A DNA stretch of 64,000 nucleotides. It comes from Grammothele lineata. Lineage: Eukaryota > Basidiomycota > Agaricomycetes > Polyporales > Polyporaceae. The DNA is taken from NCBI GenBank assembly GCA_002150815.3, contig NDFF03000394.1:372001-436000 (forward strand). Direction: 5' to 3'. A program made the translations under genes and the position numbers. Below the pieces are notes generated by a model. That model worked only from the letters and a program-made list of their open reading frames with translations. It had not been told where the DNA came from and searched no databases. This document shows, piece after piece, positions 47,701 through 59,426 of the stretch (position 1 is the stretch's first letter; each line of letters opens with the position of its first letter).

Positions 47701-48049
47701 AGGCACGCAGGAAGAGTACCAGCTGGACTGGCCCCGAGAGTGGGAAGGGGCGGGACAAGGCTGTAGACGTCTCGAAACACCGCGAGGGCGAGGAGGTCGG
47801 CAAGGTGCGTTGCCTGCTGCGTTTCCTGACGATGCGACGCGCCCGTGCTGACGCCCTCGCGTTGTTTGTTTTGCATTTGTGTAGGGCGCTGCGAGGATCA
47901 ACGGGACGAACATCGGCTTCAAGATGCTCGCCGCGATGGGCTGGACAGACGGCGAGCGCATCGGGCTCTCGAACCCCGGCCTCGACGCGCCGCTCACGGC
48001 GATCATGAAGAAGACGAAACTGGGCCTGGGGGCTGCGCCATCGCGTTGA
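44730..48049 (+). CDS. SQS1: SQS1-like R3H and G-patch protein
   Basis: Exons 44730-44922, 44975-45316, 45372-47005, 47058-47804 and 47885-48049 (1026 residues). The start is an RGG/GRG-rich arm (MARGNNRGRGGFRGGPNGQP), followed by the FDFPIQQW segment, a long acidic disordered middle, an R3H domain (about residues 860-925; QIRRFLANVGG, KRVHELATAFNLKS) and a C-terminal G-patch (about 975-1022; TNIGFKMLAAMGWTDGERIG, then TKLGLG). This order is that of yeast Sqs1/Pfa1, which binds and stimulates the DEAH helicase Prp43 in ribosome biogenesis and spliceosome turnover through the G-patch. That role is carried over from the family. Very acidic clusters (46500-46840) are unusual in length. Confidence 0.9.
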
Positions 48050-48494
48050 GTTGCCGGCCGATTATGAGCGCTGAGCGGACGAGTTCCTGTCGGCGGCCGT
48101 CGTTGCGAGGCCGCTGTCGGTACCGCTGTTGTCGTGCTCTACGCGAAGGTACGAATGGGGATGGAGAGATGTCGGCAAGGACGTCGTGCGTTTCTGAGAT
48201 ACCGGAATTTGACGCGCTGTTGGATGAGCGCGACTGCATATACGTAGAACTGTGATATACTTATAGGTTGCTGATATCTAAAAGGCGTCAGGGGGGTTGG
48301 AGGAATTTGAGACGAAGCCGGCTGAGCGCCTTGAGGAGAGCCCAATAGACGCCCAAAAGCATGTCCGAGTCCGGTAGCACCGGCGCCGAACGTCTGACTG
48401 AACGAACCATCATCACGATCCCTGGCGTACCACACACTGTCTGACCTACCTTCAATCTTGTCGGTTCTGGCCATACTACCTCTGAATTACGAAC
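48050..48494. other. intergenic region between two plus-strand genes
   Basis: 445 bases. It holds the 3' UTR of the G-patch gene and the promoter of the next gene. No distinct motif apart from GATATACTTATAGG at about 48251. Confidence 0.45.
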
Positions 48495-49419
48495 ATGTTC
48501 GAGCCCGTACGAGGCGGCACCCGTGGCGGCCAGGCCGAATTCAAGTGGTCAGACGTTTCAGCGGACAAGGACCGCGAGGTATGCAGTCATCCCTCTTCCT
48601 CGTGCCAATCAGGCTCAGACCGACCCTACACTCTGTTTTAGAACTACCTCGGACATAGTATCAACGCGCCCACAGGCCGCTGGCAAAAGAACAAGGACAT
48701 CCATTGGTACCAGCGTGACAACGACGACAGCCGGGAGGCACGACTGGAGGAGCTTAGGAAGATCAAAGAGGCTGAGGCTGAGGCACTCTCCATCGCTCTG
48801 TACGTTCTCCTCGTCCTCAGGTATCATCCTTGCCTCTGGAGCTCACACACGTATGTACAGTGGCTTCGGCCCGGGGGGACCCAAACCCGCGGGTGGAGAC
48901 GGCCCAGCAACCGGAGCGACGGGCGCGAACGCAATCGCGGTGCCCGTCCGTGCCGCGTCTGTCGATGGCTCTCTAGACCCGGACAAGGCAGAGCGTAAAC
49001 GACAGAAGGCGGCGAAGAAAGAGGATAAACGACTCCGGAAAGAGCAGCGCCGCGCCGAGCGGCGACGCGAGCGGGGTGGGGGTTCGAGCGATGATGAGGG
49101 CAGAGATGGGGACAAAGAGCGGCATAGGAGGAGAGACCGTTTGCGGGAGAGAGGAGAGGACAGGGACAGGTCGAGGTCGCCCAGGCCGCGCGACTACGAC
49201 CGGGACCGGGACAGGGACTGGCGGCGGGAGAGGTCGCGGGAGCGGTACAGGGAAAGAGAAAGGGACGTCGAGCGGTCGAAGACGCCTCCGATGAGGCGGA
49301 GGGCGGACGTACATGGCTACGACGAAGGTGCGCGGGAGAGGGAGCGGGAGATGGATCGGAAACGGTGGGAGGACAACGCGAGGCGAGACAGGCCTGGCGC
49401 ACGATGGGGCCGAGATTGA
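48495..49419 (+). CDS. MMTAG2: MMTAG2-like protein (multiple myeloma tumor-associated protein 2 family)
   Basis: Exons 48495-48578, 48642-48799 and 48861-49419 (266 residues; the human protein is about the same length). The conserved N-terminal domain is plain: MFEPVRGGTRGGQAEFKWSD, then DRENYLGHSINAPTGRWQKN, KDIHWYQRD, EELRKIKEAEAEALSIALGF. The C-terminal half is a basic Arg/Lys/Glu/Asp-rich tail with RS and RD repeats (EDRDRSRSPRPRDYDRDRDR), typical of proteins that meet splicing factors in the nucleus. Biochemical function is unknown in the family; phosphorylation of the tail is likely. All three junctions restore the family text. Confidence 0.93.
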
Positions 49420-50503
49420 GGACGGGTGTGCAGTACGTTTGCGCGCTGAATTGTCTGTCGTTATGTTTGATGTGCTCTGAATCTCAGGCTTGGACCTTTC
49501 GCTCTGTACTCTATCTCCACCGATGCGCCTCGTGTGACAGCTGACCCGTAGCCGATCAGCTCGAAAGACGTCCATGGGATGCGCGAGCACATATTGCAAG
49601 TGAGTCAGATCCCGATCTTTGCATCCTTCGCTGCGGCGAATTTGACGTCCATGTATGTGTTGCCCCCTAACGGCATCTCCAGAAGCCCAGCTCGGTTCCC
49701 TGTGCTCGCTAAAAAGTTTGCTCCGACTCGCAACTGCCAGCGACATGCGCTAAGCATCTCGCCGGGTATTTGCTCCCGTGAACCTGTACGTCCATGACGA
49801 CGGTGGGGCTGGAGAGTCACTGCCAGAGACTGCGCGAGCGTGCCTAGTCGGGGCCTCCAATTGCCCGGCAGGCCCGCGACTCCCCGTCCGCGTCATTGCG
49901 CACTCGAGGTCGGTCGAGGTGCGTCCGACCGTCTGTTCCACTCGTACCAGTGCTTACGATGGCAGCTGGTTTCTATACAGTACGGTGCTTCCTGCACCGG
50001 CGGTTACTAAACTTGCATCACCCTCCAGATCCAGCCAGATTTTCGCCTTTCGCCAATCATAAACAGACGCTGTTCATGATTTCTGGCGCGCGTTCTCGAG
50101 CGCAGCAATTGAACCAGCTTTCAATGGGTCGTGGGCGCGAGAACACACTTACGATGCGCGTCGTCCTGGTCGCTTCGGAGGTACGCAGTCCTCTATCAGC
50201 CCTTAATCATACTTACCCGCCAAGCCGACGCGGGACGTCGACAGCCCCACCCGCGACGCTAGCGTCGAACTCCCTGCACTGACCCTGTCCTTCCTTGAAG
50301 TTCTCAAATTATTTTCAACGCCCGGGCATCCCGGACCACTGGTTCATTCCGTATTCAATCGCTACAATCCCGCTTCACGACGTACAGCTCGCGGCAGCGC
50401 GAGGGCCAGCCGAGAAACGGTACCGCCGACATCCATGCATCACCATCCTCACATCCGCCCGTCCGGAACCCAAGCGAGACGTTCCTCCCGCCCGGTCGGG
50501 CCC

Positions 50504-50525
50504 GTACGCATATGCATATGCGTAC
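50504..50525. repeat. 22-bp perfect palindrome, alternating purine-pyrimidine
   Basis: GTACGCATATG followed by its reverse complement. Every step alternates purine and pyrimidine. Confidence 0.9.
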
Positions 50526-53500
50526 TTACACACGCACACCTTCGCTGACGCGGTCGCGATTGCATAACGCGCGCACATCAGCAACAGGACGTCGACGCCT
50601 GTCGGACGCACGCGGCAGAAGCGCTTACAGACACTCGGGACTCGGGAGTCTGTCGAAGCTGTGGCGGCAAAACGGCAAGCGGCCTGGAAGAGTGATGCCC
50701 CCGCGTCGAGCAGGCGCGCCCCAGGCGCGCGGAGGCTTGTTGTGCCTCTCTGCCCCCCTCCCCCCTGCGCCGCGCGACGTCCTGGCATGCGACGCGGAGC
50801 GTTGGAAGTTTGGAACTAATAATGAGTGCGCCGGGCTCTCGTCGCCCGGTGGGCACGCTTGCGCACCCCTGCGAGGCGCGGCGCGTGAACGGTATATGGC
50901 GTACCCCAGGGCCTCTTCTCAGATCGGCGGGGGCACGCCGGATGGTGTGGGGTTTGAACTCGTATAGGTAGCGTGCAGGTGAGGGGGTCCAATTCATTCT
51001 AGCCTTGGACGCGTGGAGTTCTAACACGCTGCGTTCTGACGGACTGCGTTTTGGACAGGTTCGTCCGCGCGGGTCGTCGCGTTCTGCGCGGAGGCTCCTC
51101 GGGTATCGGTCGAGCAGGGCCGAACGGTATGGATCGTCGCGGACTCGGAGATTCGATATGCTTTACATACATGTGGGGTAGCGACCGTAGCGTCATTGCA
51201 AGCCGCTTCGCACAGGTGAGTACATACTGGTAAAAGCGACCAAACCGCATACTTACGCTACGGCTCACGCGCATGTGTTTTGACAGGACGCGTTCGGACA
51301 GGTCTACCCGTCCATATGCACGCATGCCGTACGTCACCTCCGGCGTCCGAAATCCGGACGCAGGATCCTGCGTCCCGCGGCGCGCCTACACTCGACCCGC
51401 TGCAGGGCCGCGCGTTGGTGCTACTGCTACATATGAAAGTTACTACTGCGACGGCGACGGCGACGAACGTCATGCAACCCCCGGAGCGCGCGTCAACGGG
51501 CGGGGAGGGGCGGGGCCGACCGAGGAGGGCCCTCGCCACTCGGGAGTCGGGGGTGACCATCCCTTTCGCGGGTGCGCAGGTGCGCGTGTTACTAACCAAC
51601 TAACTGCACGCGCGCTTCGCTGGGGAGGCGAGCGGACCCGGGCGTGTCGTTGCTCGGGACGGAGCGCCGTTTTCGGTCTTCGGAGAGAGGAGCAACAGCA
51701 ACAGCAGCAGCGGACTCGGGCTCGGACTCGGGCTGCGCATGCGCAAGGGGTGTACGGGCGTACGTCGCGAACCTTGCCCGTTGGGCGTCGGACGTCGATT
51801 CTCTAACACGCGAAGGCACGAAGATGGAGATGAGGGCACACTCAGCTGAGAGGCACGCGCCCGGACGTTCGCGATCCGCGTGCGTGCGGGGGCGCGGTCG
51901 CGCCTCGGTCGGGGTGGCGGGGTGGTGGTGGGCCGGGAATGGTTAAATGCGCGCGGCGGTCGGGGTGAGTAAGTGAGTAAGTACAGTGATACGAGCCGCA
52001 CTAAGAGCCGGAGCTTATGCATGATCAGCAGGGCTACTGGCGCCGGGCGTCGAAGACAGGGTCGGAGTCCGGACGTCTGTACTACAGTGGACAACGCAGG
52101 AAGATTGCACGGGGGAAAATTGCGGTTGCAGTCGAGTGCCAGTGGTTGCGCGGCGAGCACTTTGGAGACCGTCCGAGATGCGAGATGGGGTGAGGTTGCG
52201 CTCCGGTCGACCGAGGGAAAGCTTGGTTCGACATCAGCGTCGGAGAAGCTCGAGCAGCAGCTTTCCCGACACTGCGATCGGACGACGATGCGACATAACA
52301 TATATGCACGCACGCACTGCTGGGACCGGGTATACAAGCTGGGCGAGCGGGCGGGACGATGAAACAGGCCCGGCGCAGGGCGCAGTGGGCGTCTGGTGGC
52401 CGTGACCGTGGCCGGGGTTCAGATGGGAGCCGCGGGCGTGCGCCCGATGGATGATGACGTCGGGCTGCCGCTGCCAGTGTCTCGGAATCATGGTCCCCAT
52501 GGAATTTCCAGACGGCCGAGCCCCAACGTTGAGAACGTTGAGCCACGGTGGCCGTGCAGCGCGTGGCAGCTAGCCACGGCGTCTGGCTGCGCGGTCTCCT
52601 TTGCGTGACCTTTCGTGCAAACCGCTAGCTCCTCGGGATACCACCTCCTGGGTGCCTCAATAACCTACTCCGCGTCCTAGCGCGACGCGGGGCAGCAACG
52701 CGGACGCTTAGCGCGAAGCCTGGGCCGTCCCCGCGCACGCGCGGACTCACCGCGCGTGATGGCGTGCTAATTGGACGGGCGTTTCGCGACACTGACACAA
52801 CGTCGGCGGCGGGGCGCACCTCCCCCATGGCCACCGACCCGGCGCCTCGGGGGCGATCCCGCCCTGCCGCGGAGGCGACGCGCGGCGGCGAGGACGACCA
52901 TCGACGGGGGCACGGGCGGCGAGGGCGGCAGGCAGGCGGGCGGGCGGGATCAGCGGGTGAACTGTGCTAGTCGCCGTCGCGCCAACTCCGACGGCACACG
53001 CACGGCCGCGCGGTGCCAAGCGCGCCTGTTTCCAAGTCGGTGGGCTCCTCCCGGGGGAGGGGGCCTTGAAGAGATGGCGAGTTCGGAAGGGTAGGCTGAG
53101 GTAAAACGTCGCTGGACGCTGCGCGGGGAGCCGCAGTGTTTCGGGTCGGCGTGGTAGGTACGTGGGCGCAGGCGGGTCGCACGAGGTCGCGAGTGGCGAC
53201 GGTGCGAGGGATACGGAGGGGAGCGGCGGATGAGATGACGGACGGAGGAGAGGGCGCGCCATGGTCGTCTGGATGTGTCGGGTAGGCGTGTTTGGGGAAG
53301 ACAGGGCTTCTGTTTCGGCGGCGAAGGCGCTGTGGACGCAGAAGGGCAAGGGTCGGGATCGGCCTCCTGCCCGCTTTGGGCTGGGCTCGCAGCAGCGGCG
53401 GGGCGAGCGCGTGCGTGGATTTCTGGAAGGCGCGTGCAAAGACGGCGCTGGGCGGCTGGCGAAAGCAAGCGTTGTTGCGTCGTTGTGTCGGGGCATGGGC

Positions 53501-53709
53501 ACAGACGCACGCATGCAGACGCAGGCGTGCATCGCGTCTCGGGAGGCGCGACCGCAGACGCGGGCAGAGGATCGGACGGGAGATCGGACGGGCCAGGGCC
53601 AGCGACGGCAGGCGACTGCCCCGCGTCCCAGCCCGTTCAGGGTCGCCGACGTCGCGGCCACCGACGCGCCTGCCGCCACTCCGCCCAATTTGCCTCGTCC
53701 TCTCCTCCC

Positions 53710-53800
53710 ATATATATTACCCCCGCCGTCCTCTCTCCCCCCCTCCCCCACCCTCATTCCCCCCTGCCGGTCCGTCCGCGAACGCGACGACGTTCTGTGC
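53710..53800 (+). promoter_or_regulatory. core promoter: TATA box and C/T-rich tract
   Basis: ATATATATTA at 53710-53719 is followed by a long CCTCTC/CCCCTCCCC tract to about 53770. TATA plus pyrimidine tract upstream of the ATG is the usual layout of highly expressed fungal genes. It fits the DUF6593 gene starting at 53984. Confidence 0.55.
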
Positions 53801-53983
53801 TTCCTTCCTCCTCTTCCGCCCTCCGATCCCCGCCCCACTAATACTACTGTTCCTAATTTCTCTTGTTATCTCCGTGTCCCTAATACGACCTCGCTCCTTC
53901 CCCTCAAGTCCTCCTCGCCCGCCCCCGCGCCCACCTAGAACGCCCCGCGCAGCACACTAGCACCACCACTACCGCGCGCAGAG

Positions 53984-54844
53984 ATGACCAACTTCGGCCT
54001 CCCGTATTTCCTCGAGGACACGACCGGCTCGTTGACCGGCTCCGACTTTGTCGATCTCCACAACCGCACCCACCTCTCTCTCAAGCAGACCCTCCGTGAC
54101 GCGCACCACACCGCCTTCGTCATCTACGACCTCTCCGCGCGCCCCGGTGCGCGCACGGGCCTCCTCGTACCCCTCGCCACGCTCGACTTTGGGCCCGCGA
54201 ACGCGCTGGGCACCGTCAAGATCGGTGCAGCCGAACACGTCCCGATGGACAGGTATCTTGTCAGGAGTACGGCTGCGAATGGGTGAGTCGCCGCTCTTCA
54301 ATGCGCTGGAGGAGAGGCGGGATGGGAGAGGGCGGGAGGGTTGACGCGTGCTGTGGTTATCCAGAAACGCCCGTTCGCGCAAGTTCAAGGCCGCCGACGG
54401 CCAGGAGTACCGCTGGACGCTGCACTCCGACGGCGAGTGGCAGGTGCGTCCCCTCTCTCATGCTCCCTGTCACGGCGCGTAGTGCATCCCGCTCACCTTC
54501 GCGAACGCGGCTGCAGTGCACGAACGCGCGGAGCGGCTACCACGTCGCGACGTACAGCATGAAGCCCGCCGGCGAGCCCCAATATGCGCGCTCCTCGGGC
54601 TGCATGCTCACCGTGGAAGAGGCCTACCCGCACCTCATTGGCGGTGAGTCCGCGTTTCGCGTTCCTTCTCCTCATCCCTGTCCTCCTTCCCCTCGTGCTT
54701 CTTGTCTTCCGTCGTTTCGTCCGCTGATGATGATCCATCCGCTTCTGCTTCCTCTCCGTCGCGCGACGCTTCCGTGCGTGCATGTGTACAGAGCTCCTGG
54801 CGTCGCTCATCATCATGCGGCACATCGAGAAGCACAACCTCTGA
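53984..54844 (+). CDS. DUF6593 domain protein
   Basis: Exons 53984-54282, 54365-54443, 54517-54643 and 54792-54844 (185 residues). DUF6593 proteins are small and abundant in Agaricomycetes, with no known reaction. Seen: start MTNFGLPYFLEDTTGSLTGS with the FVDLHN core, VIYDLSARPGARTGLLVPLA, a basic strand RSRKFKAADGQEYRWTLHSD, the GYHVATYSMKP block, SSGCMLTVEEAYPHL, and the ending ELLASLIIMRHIEKHNL. The predicted fold is beta-rich (tubby-like proteins share such a plan; inference). No signal peptide. The third acceptor (54515-54516) was preferred over an earlier AG because it gives the family text CTNARSGYHVATYS. Confidence 0.88.
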
Positions 54845-57477
54845 AGCTGAAGTTTTGACCGGACCAAGTCGCGCGTCCCGCGGCCTGCTTCTTCGTCGCG
54901 GACATGGGCCCCTGTCGTCGTTTCGACCCCAGCGTGTTCCGCGGCAACCACCGCGACTGCGTCCGCGTTCTGCTCCCGCGCAGCTCCTGTAGGCTTCGAT
55001 CCCGGTTTGGATCGCGTCGCGTCTTCGCGGCATCCATCTAGTATCCGTGCTTTCCTTCACTCCATCCATCCCTCCGTCTGCCCATCTTCCTGCCACCGCC
55101 CCCTGCCCTGCTTCCTCGTTCTATCCATCCGCTCCCGTGTCATCATCCGTATCCGCACCCGCATCCACTTCCACTTCCGCATCGCGCAGTCCACGGACCC
55201 CGCCGGTTTCCGGGTCGTGACGTGTCGTCTCGCGCCGTGCATCTCATAGTATATTTGCTACCAGTACCCGCACCAGTACCAGTACTCCGGCCTCGCTCGC
55301 ATCTATATCTACCTACCCTACCCTACGCACTACGCATACGCTATAATCCCATAATCGCACTCCTGCTACGTCTTCCCGCACTACATATTACGCGTTCTGT
55401 CTCACCTAGTTCTCTCCCCTGCCTCCACTTCTAGGGAGGAGGGGGCGGCATCTCCTGCACTGCACAACAACAGCACAACGCACGCTAACTAGCTAGCCGG
55501 CGAAAAAGCAATGTACGCATATGTATAGTTGGTACTACCACCCTCACCCTCGCCGATCCACAACCACCCGCACCCACATCCGCGCACGCGCACACACGCC
55601 CCGCTACACTCGTACTACTTACGTTGTAGTAGCGTCACCACAACCGCGTTCTTTTCATCTCGTTCCGCTTGCGCACCCCACGACGCGCAGCATGTACGGC
55701 GTGCGTACACTGCCTGAGCCAGGTAATGCCTTCGCGGACGACACGCGGACAACACGCCGGACGGCATACACGACGAACAAAAAATAAAAACCACGACCTA
55801 GCGAGCGTCGGACGAGCTGAGGACGATCGGACGACCTGCTGCCACCACTCGCCACCGCCACCGCTCGCCCGGAGCCGGCGCCGGCGCCGCTGCGTTGGCT
55901 CTCACTTTCTCACTTTCTCTCTTCCTCCTACTCACTCGGCCTGAGCTGCCGGTGCGGATCCGTGGCCGTCGCGTAAGGAGGGCGCGAGCTTGGCGAATCG
56001 GAAACGCCTAATACTTAGGCGTCGACGTCATCTGCCGATATTGCCAGTCGCCGCCGGCGGCCTGAATCTTGGGATGTCCACTGGTACACGACGAGCCTCG
56101 CGGGGTGTTCGACGGGTGTACATAGTAAGGATGAATTTTCTATTGCGTGCGGTATGGTACGTATCTAACAACCACTCTGAAGTCTCATCACCACAAAGCA
56201 AAAGGTGCTTACTCACGATCCCCTCGCCGGAACCAGGGCACTCAAGTCTAATATATCGGGCTGCCGGTACTGCTTATCCACAGTCGGTCTCAGGATCGGA
56301 TCTACTGATATTTGGCCCAGGAAGCCGGGGTGGGGAGGTGTTCTACGTGGAAGCGGGGCGCGACCCCAGAGCTGCTAAATCCTCGGCTCCGGACGCGGAC
56401 ACACATAACTATGGGCCAGTCTACGCTGGTGGGCCAAACTGGTCCCGCTGACCGCTCTGAGTGTGCACACAAAACAGATACCATTAGAGGCTAGTCTCGG
56501 AGTTGCCAGTGGCACACCACGGCGAGCGGAGTGCTTACGAAGTTAGGACGTGCCGGCATGGCCTGGACACGGCGCCGTCCACGCTAGTCTTAGGTCCCGT
56601 CATCCTCTTCCCCACTCAGGCTTCCGGCATACATACGACATAAGCATTATCACATCTATACGAAACTCGCTGCGACGGGTAGTATATACACACTAAGAAA
56701 AATATGCACCAGCACCATTAATATTCGCGACACCGTGTTACCGCGGCACGCCGGAGAGCCGCCGCGCGGCTCGCAGACGGCCGCGGTGGTTAAAACCCAG
56801 CGGCGACGTCGCCGCCAGGGCCGCGTGCCGCGCATATGTACATACATCCTGGACCTACGGCTCGTGTACGTATGCGCGCATACGTACATATGTGAAGGTG
56901 TGCTACCCCCGTGCGACGGAACCATGAGATTGGAAAAATACATAGGTGATTGCTACCAACGGACCGAAGCTGGTACAGTGGTACTCCGAGATGGCTGCCA
57001 CTTCGGCTTCAAACTTCAAGGTCCGCCATTCGAGTTTCATGATAAGTACGACGGGTTTCAGCGGGCGCGAGGCCGACACTGACGCATGCTCGGCGTGTGT
57101 GTTTAGAGAAGTATGTATATGCCACGGAGGTATGGGAGGTCCGGGAAGACGTGTGTGCATTCATCTGTACCAGTCAATAGGCACGGGGTCTTTACAACAG
57201 GTTCAGACTCCGCGAATCCGCCGAATGAGCTCGGACACGAGGAACGTCGTGGACGGCGGGTGGGAGGGTGCGGACGAGACGGCGTGCGTGATGTCGTGAT
57301 AACTCATGTGAGACAGTGAAACAGGACAGCGGTAGTACATGCAGGAAGACCTCTGAGGAGAAGGAAAAACACCAGTGAGATAACTCGATGCCGGGAAACA
57401 TCGCATAACGTGCAAATCCCCCATGACACCCGTCCACCCTTCCCTTTCCCCCGCGCAAGTGTCAACAGGCCAGGGTC
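54845..57477. other. 2.6-kb intergenic region between convergent genes
   Basis: 3' flanks of DUF6593 (+) and GH17 (-) genes. 55030-55440 is C/T-rich with CCATCC repeats and many short CA/CG steps; 55900-55930 is TTTCTC-rich. 56863-56894 is a strictly alternating purine-pyrimidine tract. No gene supported. Confidence 0.5.
56863..56894. repeat. alternating purine-pyrimidine tract with a 24-bp palindrome
   Basis: 32 bases of unbroken pyrimidine-purine alternation. Within it 56865-56888 is a perfect palindrome centred on GCG|CGC. Such DNA can form Z-DNA or a cruciform. Confidence 0.85.
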
Positions 57478-58911
57478 TCAGCACTCCGTCCTCGGCGCGA
57501 ACGGGAACTTAAGGTTCCCCTCATCGTCGTAAATCCCGTACCCCGGCTCCTGGTCGTCCGAGTAGATGTGCGCGAACCAGCCGATGCCGCCGCCCACGAC
57601 GGCCTTGAGGTCCTCGCAGTGCTGGTCGAGGAGGATGTAGTAGCCGTGCTCGTTCGGCACGTCTGCGACCGCGTCTGGGCTGTTGGGCTGTACGCTGGGC
57701 GAGGTGACTGAGGGCCAGCCGTTCTGCGGAGAGAGATGAGTATAGAGCGGATGCGGGATTAAGGGTAGTTAGGAACGTACTTCGTCGAAGTACATTTTCT
57801 TGCCGTTCCCGTGGTCGATGAACCAGTCGAGGTCGCGCGTGACGAGCGGCCACGCTTGGTCCGCTGCAGAAGAAGGAAGTCTCGTCAGTGCCTCCAGAAG
57901 AAACGAGAAAAAAGCAGACTCACAGGTCGACGCGTCCTGGTCAAAGAACGGCAACATATGTATATTAATCGAGTCAATCGCATCCAACACGTCCTGCGCC
58001 CCCCCGCGCTCCTGATACCCATACGCGAGCTCCGAAACGGTGACCGGGATCCCGAGGCTGGACAAGTTCTGCTTGGCGAGCAGGACCTGCTCCGCGAGCT
58101 CGTCGTGCGGCAGGACGCCGTCGTAAAGCGGCTCGGAGCCGAACTGGAGCACGCGCGTCACGAACGGCGCGCGCGGGTTCGCGTGCAGCGCGGCGAGGAG
58201 CGTGTCCCGCCGGCCGATCCAGACGTCGTCCAGGTTGAAGCCGAACTGGTTCGAAGAGGCGGGCGATTAGCGCAGGGCGGGGACGGGGGCGGGGAGCGAG
58301 GAGCGGCGTGGACGTACCCAGATGAGGGCGTGGACGCCCAAGGCTGGTTTGACGTGCGTCAGCGGGAGAAGGCAAGAAGACGTCGGGGAGAAGATGCGCA
58401 CTGTTGGCCCACGCGGCGTCGACAATGTCGTCACTGAAAGCGGCAACGAAGGCGCGTATGTCGTCAGAAGCGTGCGTGGCGGCGCTGGAGGCTGAGCTTA
58501 CTAGAAACCGTCGCGGTCGCAGGCGCCGTAAAGGCGGACGTAGCGCGAGTGGAAGTGGTTCCGGATGTCCGCGAACTCCTTGTGCAGCTGTTCCCTACTT
58601 TGACCTGCGCATTCTCAGTCAGCAACACGCGAGAGTTATAAAGCTCGGGCGTCCTTACACGCTGTGACCTCGTAGCTGAACCCGACGAACGCATATTCCG
58701 TCGTCGGGTCGCACCACCACCCCGAGCGGTCCGCCGGCGTGTCATGCGGCATTTTGAACCCTAGCGCGGGGAAGCAGTGCGCGCCTGCACTTGAGTCAAT
58801 CGTTACCACCACCTTCGCGTTCGCATCCACGCTTAGGTGCGCGAGGGGCGAGGGCGCCCCGAGCGCAAGCCCGGAGAGCGCAAGGGCGCACGTGAGTGTG
58901 AGAAGCGCCAT
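57478..58911 (-). CDS. secreted glycoside hydrolase family 17 protein (beta-1,3-glucanase type)
   Basis: Exons 58911-58659, 58604-58502, 58433-58402, 58343-58318, 58245-57924, 57863-57781 and 57723-57478 (354 residues). A signal peptide opens the protein (MALLTLTCALALSGLALGAP). The GH17 barrel is seen in HSRYVRLYGACDRDGFYDD, VHALIWFGFN, FVTRVLQFGSEPLYDG (candidate acid Glu176), VTVSELAYGYQERGG, INIHMLPFF and YFDENGWPS (candidate nucleophile Glu273 next to an exon border). GH17 enzymes cut or remodel beta-1,3-glucan in the fungal wall. An N-terminal block with WWCDPTTEYAFVGFSYEV precedes the barrel. The ending FAPRTEC keeps a terminal cysteine. No GPI signal. A TATATATG at about 59060 lies 150 bases upstream. 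Confidence 0.92.
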
Positions 58912-59058
58912 AGTCGGCAAGCGGCGGATAAACCGTGGAGAGTGAGAGTGAGACCGGGGAGAGCCTCGGGTAAGACGGGCGGTGGATGGGAGTGGATGGG
59001 GGAGGAGGGAGCGTCCTTCCGGACACGAGGGGACCCGCCCCAGCTGCCCGCAGCTGGC

Positions 59059-59067
59059 GTATATATG
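59059..59067 (-). promoter_or_regulatory. TATA box of the GH17 gene
   Basis: CATATATAC on the minus strand, about 150 bases before the start codon at 58911. Confidence 0.5.
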
Positions 59068-59372
59068 CCGCCTGCGGCCTTCGAGGGAGTTACGGCGATA
59101 GCCCTTCCGGAAGAAGGTCTACCTAAAGGGCGATCAGCAGTTGCGGCGGAGGAGAGCAGCGCGCGGGGCGAGTGCGAGTGCGAGTGCGGATGCAGAACGG
59201 ACCGGCGGCGTCGTCAGCGTGCGCTGCCAGTGCGAAGCGCGAGCTAGGAACCCGCCTTGCCGCCTATGCATTGTGTATAGACACGAAAGCCCTCGCGCGG
59301 GCTCGATTCGAACGGAGGCTGGCAGATGGTCAACGGGGCTGGAAAGAGAACCGGTCGACCACGAGATCGAAG

Positions 59373-59426
59373 TGGTCTCGTACCCAGCCGTGCGGCTACA
59401 AAGTCGTACGTCTGGGTACGAGACCA
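59373..59426. mobile_element. 54-bp miniature inverted-repeat element with 8-bp flanking repeats
   Basis: 15-bp perfect inverted ends (TGGTCTCGTACCCAG at 59373-59387 and its reverse complement at 59412-59426) around a 24-base centre. Directly outside on both sides is GATCGAAG (59365-59372 and 59427-59434), an 8-bp direct repeat of the length hAT elements create. The element is far smaller than usual MITEs. Confidence 0.6.

Larger units (their letters stand above)
49420..53983. other. 4.5-kb intergenic region
   Basis: No supported gene. 50504-50525 is a perfect palindrome (see entry). 51650-52450 contains small AGC/CAG-type runs and GC-rich text. 52700-53650 is strongly CpG-rich. From 53690 it becomes a C/T-rich core promoter with a TATA box for the gene at 53984. 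Confidence 0.5.

Noticed and set aside
48824..49746. Minus-strand frames opposite the MMTAG2-like gene
   Set aside because: Arg/Pro-rich complements of the RD-repeat tail; the plus-strand exons match a known family.
59290..59330. TTCGAA-containing segment resembling a tRNA T-loop (similar at 1711-1725)
   Set aside because: The flanking bases do not form a five-pair T stem and no acceptor or anticodon arms could be drawn.
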